DNA of 64,000 nucleotides. Source: JAAYCI01 sp964369525 (lineage in GTDB: Bacteria > Bacillota > Clostridia > Oscillospirales > Ruminococcaceae). Location: contig CAYJEW010000005.1 in assembly GCA_964369525.1 (NCBI GenBank), positions 1 through 64,000 on the forward strand, read 5' to 3'. Within the stretch, counting starts at the first letter, position 1; each line of letters begins with the position of its first letter. Positions 58,190 to 64,000 of this stretch are shown in pieces. A program made the translations under genes and the position numbers. A model generated the notes under the pieces. The model was not told the DNA's origin. It saw only the letters and a list, made by a program, of their open reading frames with translations, and did not search any database.

Positions 58190-58975
58190 ATGTTGGAAAC
58201 AATTCTTATTGAGAAAAAAGGCCCTATTGCGGTGATTACCATAAATAGGCCGGATATGGGCAACGCCTTTGCACCTGATATGTATGCCAAAATGACACAG
58301 ATTATGAAGGACATGGACAAAGATGACGAGGTGCGTGCAATTGTTATTACAGGCGCAGGCAGGTTTTTCTCGGCCGGTGGAGATATTGTAGCGTTCCGCC
58401 AGGCTATTGAAGATGAAACATATATTCCGGAAAACATGGCTTACGCAACCGGCGTTATGGCAAAGGCTGTTAGAGAGTGTGGAAAGCCTGTTATTGCAAT
58501 GATTAACGGCGCGGCCGCTGGCGCTGGCGCTTCGCTGGCGCTGGCTTGCGATTTTAGGGTTATGGAAGCAAAGGCAAAGATTGTTATGAGCTTTATTAAC
58601 ATGGCTTTGTGTGGCGACAGCAGCGGCATGCTGATGATGCACTCGTATGTTGGCTTGGCACGTACCACCGAGTGGATGGCGCTGGCCACACCGCTAGATG
58701 GCGTTACCTGCAAAGAGCACGGCCTTGCAAACCGTTTGGCCGACGAGGGCTGCCTTGAAGAAGAGACAATGAAGCTGGCAGAAACACTGGCGGCAATACC
58801 TACTAAAACATTTGCTTATCAGAAAAAACTTTACCTAGACCATATTTTGGCAAACCAGGAAGAGTTTATTAAGTCTGAGGCAAAGTATATGCACATAAAC
58901 AGTATGTCGGCTGACCATAAAGAGGCTGTGGATGCATTTTTGGAGAAGCGCAAACCCAATTTTACCGGCAAATAA
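58190..58975 (+). CDS. Enoyl-CoA hydratase/isomerase-family protein with atypical active site
   Basis: A 261-residue crotonase-fold protein. The CoA-binding oxyanion-hole segments are clear: RFFSAGGDIVAF and INGAAAGAGASLALACDFRV. The two catalytic Glu of classical enoyl-CoA hydratase are not visible: the first position, normally in G-G-C/G-x-E-L, reads GAGASLAL, and the second, normally P-E-x-x-x-G, reads SFINMALCGDSSG. It may therefore catalyse an isomerase, decarboxylase, thioesterase or ring-opening reaction using other residues such as the Asp in GDSSG. It stands alone with no beta-oxidation or butyryl-CoA genes nearby. The start follows AAGGAGG. Confidence 0.88.
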   Translation: MLETILIEKKGPIAVITINRPDMGNAFAPDMYAKMTQIMKDMDKDDEVRAIVITGAGRFFSAGGDIVAFRQAIEDETYIPENMAYATGVMAKAVRECGKPVIAMINGAAAGAGASLALACDFRVMEAKAKIVMSFINMALCGDSSGMLMMHSYVGLARTTEWMALATPLDGVTCKEHGLANRLADEGCLEEETMKLAETLAAIPTKTFAYQKKLYLDHILANQEEFIKSEAKYMHINSMSADHKEAVDAFLEKRKPNFTGK

Positions 58976-59049
58976 GCCTTGTGTGTAAGCAAAACAACAG
59001 CATATTGCAGTGTTGATTTTGCAAATGGAATGGTTTTTATAAAAAAATG

Positions 59050-59078
59050 TTGCATTTAAGAGCAATTGATGATATGAT
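59050..59078 (+). promoter_or_regulatory. Promoter of rpsT
   Basis: TTGCAT (59050-59055), spacer 17, TATGAT (59073-59078). Confidence 0.6.
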
Positions 59079-59116
59079 AATTGTTGCTGTTAGCAATGAA
59101 ATAAGGAGGTGGAATG

Positions 59117-59383
59117 ATGCCGAATATCAAAAGCCAGAAAGACCGCGTGCGTCTCACCGAGAAACAGACAGCACGTAATAAAGCGGCCAAAAGTGCACTG
59201 CGCACAACGGTGAAAAAGGCAAACGCCTCCATTGTAGCGAACGCCGATAACAAGGCCGAGGCAGTAAAGGCAGCGTCTGTAGCGCTTGAAAAAGCCGCAG
59301 GTAAAGGCCTTGTGCACAAAAACACGGCAAGCCGCAAAATAAGCCGCATGGCTAAGAAAGCTGCTGCCACAGCAAAAGAATAA
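59117..59383 (+). CDS. rpsT: Ribosomal protein S20
   Basis: Small-subunit protein binding 16S rRNA. The 88 residues start MPNIKSQKDRVRLTEKQTAR, the conserved N-terminus, so ATG 59117 is preferred over the adjacent ATG 59114. GLVHKNTASRKISRMAKKAA is the family C-terminal motif. AGGAGG lies 8 bases upstream. Monocistronic with terminator, as is usual for rpsT. Confidence 0.96.
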   Translation: MPNIKSQKDRVRLTEKQTARNKAAKSALRTTVKKANASIVANADNKAEAVKAASVALEKAAGKGLVHKNTASRKISRMAKKAAATAKE

Positions 59384-59388
59384 TTAAT

Positions 59389-59416
59389 AAAAAAGACGCC
59401 TTTCGGCGTCTTTTTT
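59389..59416 (+). terminator. Terminator of rpsT, bidirectional
   Basis: AAAAAAGACGCC / GGCGTCTTTTTT stem with loop TTTC; it also faces the minus-strand gene ending at 59430. Confidence 0.93.
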
Positions 59417-59429
59417 ATTTTGTGGATTT

Positions 59430-59948
59430 TTATAAGTTTTGTTTAGAAGCGCAGTAGCTGGCCATGGAGTGGCCAGGCTCGAAAGTGAGCTCGCGCCCAA
59501 ACCAGACGGGGGCGGTAAAGCTGGTTGCTTCTTGCTCGCTTGCAAACTCTATCTCGGCGTAGAAAAACGAGGTGGGCTCGCCTTCGTCTACAAGGCTACA
59601 CTCGGCTACTTCGCCGCCGCTTAGCTGATAGTAGCGCAGGCGTTTTTTAGCTGTGGGGGCTATTAGCAGGGTGCTTAGTGTTTGGTATTGCTGTGCGGTA
59701 AGCGGGGTTTCTACCTCGGTGCGGCTGAGTTTGCCGGGGCCTTTGATGGTGAGCACATATTCGCCTATGTGAGGTGGAGAGGCGCCTGTTTGCAGGTAGC
59801 GGCGTATGCGCACGGTGGAGGGGGTAAAGCAAAGGTAGCCTTGTTCGGTGATGACTTCGTCTATGGGGGTAAGATTTGGCCAGGCGGAAAGCTGCCACTT
59901 GCGTTCTATCTCCACGTGGGATTCGGTGGGGGTGTTTGCAGGGTTCAT
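59430..59948 (-). CDS. CYTH-domain protein
   Basis: A 172-residue protein with the triphosphate-tunnel fold of the CYTH family (adenylate cyclase class IV, thiamine triphosphatase, inorganic tripolyphosphatase). The signature HVEIERKWQL (E-x-E-x-K) is at residues 11-20. Strands with charged inward residues follow: TVRIRRYLQTG, EYVLTIKGPG, SRTEVETPL, KKRLRYYQL, FFYAEIEFAS. It most likely hydrolyses a triphosphate compound, requiring Mg or Mn. Its ATG overlaps the birA stop (ATGA), so it is the second gene of a birA-CYTH unit. Confidence 0.9.
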   Translation of the reverse strand: MNPANTPTESHVEIERKWQLSAWPNLTPIDEVITEQGYLCFTPSTVRIRRYLQTGASPPHIGEYVLTIKGPGKLSRTEVETPLTAQQYQTLSTLLIAPTAKKRLRYYQLSGGEVAECSLVDEGEPTSFFYAEIEFASEQEATSFTAPVWFGRELTFEPGHSMASYCASKQNL

Positions 59949-60736
59949 GGGTTTCTCCTAGTTGCGGGGTTAAGGGGTGAAATGTTAAGGCTTATTTCAC
60001 CATGGCCTATGGTGTGCAGTGTGCCGTCGCTTGTTTTTATAACAAGCTGTGCTTCGTGGTTTATGCTGGTGGCGATGCCGCATATCGGAGGGGTGGTGGA
60101 GGCACACACCTGCTTGCCCAGCACAATGCTACGGCTACGGTATTCTTCTAAAAAGGTATTGTTTGGAAGGGCGCTAAAGATAGACATAAGCTGCGAGTGG
60201 GTTTCGGCCACAAGTTGTGCGGCGGTGGCAGGTGGGACCGAATTTGGGAAGAGCGAGCCTGCGATATCTGCAAGCTCTTTTGGAAAATTGGTGGTGGTGT
60301 AGTTTAGGCCGATGCCGACAATAATGGCGGCGGATGTGCCGCTATGTACTGTTTCTACCAGTATGCCGCAACATTTTTTGTTTTGGAAGAAAAGATCGTT
60401 TACCCATTTGATGCAGAGCTCTATGCTACAAAGTTTGGTTACGGCTCTGCACACCGCAACGGCCGCCGCCGCTGTGACAAGGCCCGCGGCAGGGAGCTGC
60501 AGGGGTGGGTGAAGGATTGTGCTGAAGTATATGCCGCCCAGCGGGCTTGCAAAAGAGCGCCCCTGCCTGCCGCGGCCGGCGGTTTGCAGCTGGGTGGCAA
60601 TAAGAGCGCCGTGTGGCGCGCCTTGCAAGGCCCATGCTTTGGCGTCGGTGTTGGTGGAGGCGGTTTGGGGCGGGGTTTGTAGAGGGGTGTTTGGCAGCAG
60701 CGACTGCAAAGATGTTGAGAAGGTTTCAGGGTTCAA
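59945..60736 (-). CDS. birA: Biotin--[acetyl-CoA-carboxylase] ligase (monofunctional BirA)
   Basis: Attaches biotin to carboxylase carrier proteins. The 263 residues contain the class II ligase domain with the biotinyl-AMP loop AGRGRQGRSFASPLGGIYFS, KWVNDLFFQNKKCCGILVET (catalytic Lys in K-W-V-N-D) and GIGLNYTT. There is no N-terminal helix-turn-helix, so it is not a repressor. It has a C-terminal SH3-like domain. The start is TTG 60736 with GAGG upstream at 9 bases; no ATG is available. Confidence 0.93.
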   Translation of the reverse strand: MNPETFSTSLQSLLPNTPLQTPPQTASTNTDAKAWALQGAPHGALIATQLQTAGRGRQGRSFASPLGGIYFSTILHPPLQLPAAGLVTAAAAVAVCRAVTKLCSIELCIKWVNDLFFQNKKCCGILVETVHSGTSAAIIVGIGLNYTTTNFPKELADIAGSLFPNSVPPATAAQLVAETHSQLMSIFSALPNNTFLEEYRSRSIVLGKQVCASTTPPICGIATSINHEAQLVIKTSDGTLHTIGHGEISLNISPLNPATRRNP

Positions 60737-60777
60737 TATAGGTGGCCTCGCTGTGTGTTTTTTGTTAGGTGGATTGG

Positions 60778-61575
60778 TTATGTAATACCAAAAAGGCGTT
60801 TGCCGTTTTCGAGGGTTAGTTGCAGCAGGTCTTGCGTTGTGGTACCGCGGACGGCGGCAATTTTTTCAGCGATGTGAATAATCATAGCGCTGTTGCTTTG
60901 CTTGCCGCGCAGAGGCTCTGGGGCCATGTAGGGGCAGTCGGTTTCGAGCAGTAGGTATTCGCTGGGGACCGCGGCTGCTGCGGCCAGCGGACGCTGTGCG
61001 TTTTTGAAGGTGACAACGCCGGGAAAGCTAATGTAAAGCCCTTGGCGACACAGCCACGCTACGTCGTCGGCAGAGCCTGAATAGGTGTGCAGAACGCCTT
61101 TAGGTTTGTATTTTTTTAAAAGGGCGTATGTTTCGGCGTGGGCTTCGCGGTCGTGGATTACAAGGGGCATATCCAGCTCGAGCGATGTGCGTATGGAGTG
61201 TTCGAACAGCTCAAGCTGTGCGTCTTTGGGTACAGGCCAGTGGTGGTCTAGCCCAACCTCGCCTACCGCCACCACCTTTGGGTGGGAGTATAGCGGGGCG
61301 ATGGCGTCCATTTCGGCGCGCCAGTTGCCTTTGAATTTCAGGGTTGTGGAGGAGCGCTCTTCAATAAGGCTTTGGGGGTGGATGCCTGCGGCGGCATAGA
61401 TATAATCGTACCTTTCGGCAAGGGCGATGCTTTGCAGGCTGGTGGCGTGGTCTGTGCCGCAGTCCAGCACCAGCGCAACGCCTTTTGAGGGCAGGGATTG
61501 TAGTAGTTCCTCGCGATTTTTGTTGAAGGATTTTGAGGTGTAGTGGGTGTGGGTGTCGAAGATGTTGCGTGTCAT
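60778..61575 (-). CDS. TatD-family metal-dependent deoxyribonuclease
   Basis: A 265-residue TIM-barrel metallohydrolase. Metal ligands: the first strand FDTHTHYTSKSF (H-x-H), GEVGLDHHWPVP (Glu), LVIHDREAHAETY (His), GVLHTYSGSADDV (His) and LLLETDCPYMAP (Asp). Typical TatD has HLD; here HTHY follows FDT. Members act as 3'-5' exonucleases or D-aminoacyl-tRNA editing-like enzymes. The ATG at 61575 has CGGAGG 7 bases upstream, so the 31-residue longer frame is not used. It is 41 bases before the birA start on the same strand. Confidence 0.92.
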   Translation of the reverse strand: MTRNIFDTHTHYTSKSFNKNREELLQSLPSKGVALVLDCGTDHATSLQSIALAERYDYIYAAAGIHPQSLIEERSSTTLKFKGNWRAEMDAIAPLYSHPKVVAVGEVGLDHHWPVPKDAQLELFEHSIRTSLELDMPLVIHDREAHAETYALLKKYKPKGVLHTYSGSADDVAWLCRQGLYISFPGVVTFKNAQRPLAAAAAVPSEYLLLETDCPYMAPEPLRGKQSNSAMIIHIAEKIAAVRGTTTQDLLQLTLENGKRLFGIT

Positions 61576-61691
61576 AAGAGGGCCTCCGTGAAAGCTGATG
61601 TAGAGTTTGTGGTGGCATGGCAAATTGTGTGCCCTTAGGTAGTTTGAATATATACAAATAGTATACATTTTAAGCGATTATACTTTTAGAT

Positions 61692-62441
61692 TTAAGTTTG
61701 CAACAGAGCCTCGATGTTTTGAAGAAAGGCTCTTGTTTCAGCGTCTGTTTTTAGGCCTACAACAACAATGCCGCTATCGGTTTCTATAATAACAGAGCTG
61801 TCGGCGGCGGCATAGGCATACAAAATATAGTTGCCAAACTCGTCGTTGTGAAAGTTGCCTCCGTAGTGAACAAAGCTACCAACGCCGCTGGTTCTGCGGC
61901 CGACATTTAAGGTTTCGCTATAGGTTACAGAGTGGATTTCTGATGTACGGATAGTATAATTGACCCAAAAAGTAGCGCTTAGTATAATTTCGTCGTTGGT
62001 AATTTCTGCGCCTATATCGCCTGTGAAAAGCATAAAGCCGACAAAGGTGGCAATTGCTACGATGAAAACAACTGCGAAGATGAGGACCGCGCGGGAGCGC
62101 TTTTTTTGGTTTGAGCTTTGGGGCGGGGGAGGGGCCTGCTCGTGAGGTTTTGTTTTTGCATAGGTGTTTGATAAAACAATAATGCATATAACATCGGCTA
62201 AAAAAATCACACCTAAAATAACATAACCCCAAGTGGGCAGGGGCAGAGCATATACGAACAGCAATAGCGAGAGCACGCCTGTGCCGACGCCCATTACACG
62301 GGTTAAGCGTTTAAGGTTGTACTGTTGTTTTTGGGCGGGGGTGGCGGTATTGTATCCGCTAATTAAAAAAGCACCTTTGCCGTTAAGAAAAACAATGCTT
62401 AGCACTAAAAATATGGTGGCGATGGCAAAAATAATAATCAT
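61692..62441 (-). CDS. DUF3784-type membrane protein with PH-like domain
   Basis: A 249-residue protein. The N-terminal DUF3784 part (about 1-100) has three membrane helices and the signature GYNTATPAQKQQYNLKRLTR. A Pro-rich basic cytoplasmic loop follows, then a fourth helix (about 118-138) and a beta-rich domain (about 145-245: ITNDEIILSATFWVNYTIR, SGIVVVGLKTDAETRAFLQN) resembling bacterial PH domains. Such proteins are widespread in Clostridia; the function is unknown. The ATG follows AAAGGAGCC. Confidence 0.85.
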   Translation of the reverse strand: MIIIFAIATIFLVLSIVFLNGKGAFLISGYNTATPAQKQQYNLKRLTRVMGVGTGVLSLLLFVYALPLPTWGYVILGVIFLADVICIIVLSNTYAKTKPHEQAPPPPQSSNQKKRSRAVLIFAVVFIVAIATFVGFMLFTGDIGAEITNDEIILSATFWVNYTIRTSEIHSVTYSETLNVGRRTSGVGSFVHYGGNFHNDEFGNYILYAYAAADSSVIIETDSGIVVVGLKTDAETRAFLQNIEALLQT

Positions 62442-62518
62442 GGCGGCTCCTTTGCAGGTTGTTTGCAGTAGGGGGTGCTATGAAAGAATTTTACCACGCA
62501 CCCGTACAGTTTGTAAAT

Positions 62519-62567
62519 AAAACAGCGACATATCAAGGCGTGGGTAGCCGTGATGTGTCGCTGTTTT
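62519..62567 (-). terminator. Terminator of metG
   Basis: AAACAGCGACA / TGTCGCTGTTT outer stem with an inner ATCAAGGC / GCCGTGAT helix; T runs on both strands. Confidence 0.85.
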
Positions 62568-62588
62568 TGATGATTTTACAGGTGGGGG

Positions 62589-64000
62589 TTATCGAATTCG
62601 GCTACCCGGGGTGGTGTTATCGGGCAGGAAGATTACCTCGGCCTTGCCGTCTTGGCTATCGGCCGCAAGCAGCATTCCCTCGCTTACAATGCCACGCATT
62701 TTGGCGGGGGCGAGGTTTGCCACAAGCACAACCTTTTTGCCAACGAGCGCTTCTGGCGAGTACCACTGTGCAATGCCGCTTACTATGGTGCGCTGTTTTT
62801 GGCCGTCGTTCACCGTGAGTTTTAGTAGTTTGTCGGCTTTTTCTACCTTTTCACAGGCGATGACCTCGGCGGCGCAAAGGTGGGTGGCCATAAAGTCGTT
62901 GTAGGTGATTTGGGTGGTGTCTGCTGTGGATTCGGCAGATTTTTCGGAGGGTTTGGCAGCTTTGGGCGCAGCCTCTTTTTCGGGGGATGGCGACTGTGGG
63001 GTTTCAAGCTCTGCCAGCAGGGCGGCGGTATCCAGCCGGGCAAACAGCGGCTCTGGGTTTTGGGGCGCGAAATTGTAGCCGGTGTTAAAATTAGCTATGC
63101 TATCCAGCGTTTGGCTCTCTAGAGGGCAGCTGAGCTGTGTGAAGATTTGCTGAGATGTGGCGGGCAAAAATGGGGCGAGAAGCACACCTAAAAAGCGGAT
63201 TGTCTCCAGAAGGTTTGCCAGTACGGCCGCAAGGCGAGCGGGCTCGGCCTCGTTTTTGCCAAGCACCCACGGCTCGGTTTCGTCTATATATTTGTTGGCA
63301 CGTTTTGCAAGGCTAAGTACCGCTTCGAGCGAGTCGGCACAGCGGAAGGCTTCCAGTTTTTCTATCATGGTATCACGCGCTGTGGCAGCGGCGGTAATGA
63401 GTTCTGCGTCCAGCGCGTCTGCTGCGCGCTCTTTAGGCAGGGTGCCGCCGAAGTAGCGCTGGGTCATTGAGATTGTGCGGTTTACAAGGTTGCCTAAAGT
63501 ATTAGCGAGGTCGGCATTGTAGCGCTCGAACACACGCTCGTAGGTAACCGTGCCGTCGTTGGCGTAGGGCATCTCGGCCAGCAGATAGTAACGCACGCCG
63601 TCTACGCCTATAGTTTTGGCAAGCTCGTCGGCATAGATAACATTACCGCGGCTTTTGCTCATTTTGTCTTCGCCGCTTAGCAGCCATGGGTGGCCAAAGA
63701 TGCTCTTGGGTAGCTCTTGCTCAAGCGCCATAAGCAAAATTGGCCAGTAGATGGTGTGAAAACGCAGGATATCTTTGCCGATAACGTGAACATCGGCAGG
63801 CCAATATTTTTGGTACATCTCGCTTTGCTGGCCTGGTAGGTAGCCGAGCGCTGTGATGTAGTTAGACAGAGCGTCTATCCACACATAGATAACATGGCCG
63901 TCGTCGAACGGTACCGGCACGCCCCATTTGAAGGAGGAACGGGACACGCAAAGGTCCTGTAGGCCGGGTTTTAGGAAGTTGTTTACCATCTCGCGCTTGC
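62589..64000 (-). CDS. metG: Methionyl-tRNA synthetase (C-terminal part)
   Basis: Charges tRNA-Met. The frame is open to the window edge, so the N-terminus and HIGH motif are outside. The visible 470 or so residues include FDDGHVIYVWIDALSNYITA, DILRFHTIYWPILLMAL, the KMSKS loop in SGEDKMSKSRGNVIYADEL, the anticodon-binding helical domain (TLGNLVNRTISMTQRYF, ANKYIDETEPWVL), an Ala/Pro/Lys linker, and the C-terminal EMAP-II-like tRNA-binding domain (AEVIACEKVEKADKLLKL, VVLVANLAPAKMRGIVSEGM). It ends before a strong terminator. Confidence 0.97.
   Translation of the reverse strand, partial: KREMVNNFLKPGLQDLCVSRSSFKWGVPVPFDDGHVIYVWIDALSNYITALGYLPGQQSEMYQKYWPADVHVIGKDILRFHTIYWPILLMALEQELPKSIFGHPWLLSGEDKMSKSRGNVIYADELAKTIGVDGVRYYLLAEMPYANDGTVTYERVFERYNADLANTLGNLVNRTISMTQRYFGGTLPKERAADALDAELITAAATARDTMIEKLEAFRCADSLEAVLSLAKRANKYIDETEPWVLGKNEAEPARLAAVLANLLETIRFLGVLLAPFLPATSQQIFTQLSCPLESQTLDSIANFNTGYNFAPQNPEPLFARLDTAALLAELETPQSPSPEKEAAPKAAKPSEKSAESTADTTQITYNDFMATHLCAAEVIACEKVEKADKLLKLTVNDGQKQRTIVSGIAQWYSPEALVGKKVVLVANLAPAKMRGIVSEGMLLAADSQDGKAEVIFLPDNTTPGSRIR

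Noticed and set aside
1..64000. CRISPR arrays, insertion sequences, prophage genes or an origin of replication
   Set aside because: No regularly spaced repeats, transposase, integrase, phage structural genes or DnaA-box cluster were seen anywhere in the window.

Overview
The window looks like a chromosomal segment of an anaerobic Gram-positive bacterium of the Clostridia, probably from the Oscillospirales/Ruminococcaceae neighbourhood. That placement is inferred from gene content only. The supporting signs are a V-type (ntp) ATPase operon, a complete six-gene Rnf complex, Firmicute-style Shine-Dalgarno sites (AGGAGG), lipoproteins with a Firmicute-type lipobox, the 3H-domain NAD regulator NiaR, a monofunctional BirA, and a clostridial-type 6S RNA. 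The sequence is a draft assembly with three runs of N. Two of them can be resolved from the flanking sequence.

Layout. 1-2991: end of the V-ATPase operon (A, B, D) and its terminator. 3105-8296: small acetyltransferase, AraC regulator divergent from an MsmX-type sugar ABC ATPase, citrate synthase (with an assembly gap), and a membrane protein. 8337-13789: exported prenyltransferase-repeat protein, tRNA-Ser(GCU), BspA-like leucine-rich surface protein, chemotaxis receptor. 13985-18543: carotenoid-oxygenase-like protein fused to a lipid-binding-type domain, a methyltransferase, and an M20 peptidase. 18806-23498: solute-binding lipoprotein followed by a large dCache-GGDEF-EAL protein. 23856-29090: 3D-domain protein, small membrane protein, PepV-like dipeptidase, pgk and tpiA. 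29294-31271: a cysteine-rich leader peptide with terminator, then cysE and an iron-sulfur aldo/keto reductase-like gene. 31371-33814 (minus): cardiolipin synthase and a cyclophilin lipoprotein. 34237-36855: 6S RNA, cysteine desulfurase, thiI. 37057-40383: a 1108-residue CinA fusion protein. 40667-45287: prfB, a zinc-finger membrane protein, rpsF-ssb-rpsR, niaR. 45663-50884 (minus): rnfCDGEAB. 51101-55268: small proteins, two tandem SGNH hydrolases, and a histidine kinase lacking its histidine. 55579-64000: gap, a SnoaL-like protein, a methyltransferase, a crotonase, rpsT, a CYTH protein, birA, tatD, a DUF3784 protein, and the 3' part of metG.

How the genes fit together. Energy metabolism is represented by ion-translocating Rnf and V-ATPase complexes, lower glycolysis (gap, pgk, tpiA) and citrate synthase. 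Sulfur metabolism is represented by cysE, a cysteine desulfurase and thiI. The strongest candidates for something undescribed are: (i) a ribosome-mediated attenuator upstream of cysE, with a 21-residue leader peptide carrying six cysteines; (ii) a single polypeptide joining cytoplasmic CinA to a membrane helix, an apparently dead sortase-B-like domain and a SpoIID-like domain; and (iii) a carotenoid-oxygenase-fold protein with all four iron-ligand histidines, fused to a START/SRPBCC-like domain, in an apparent anaerobe.
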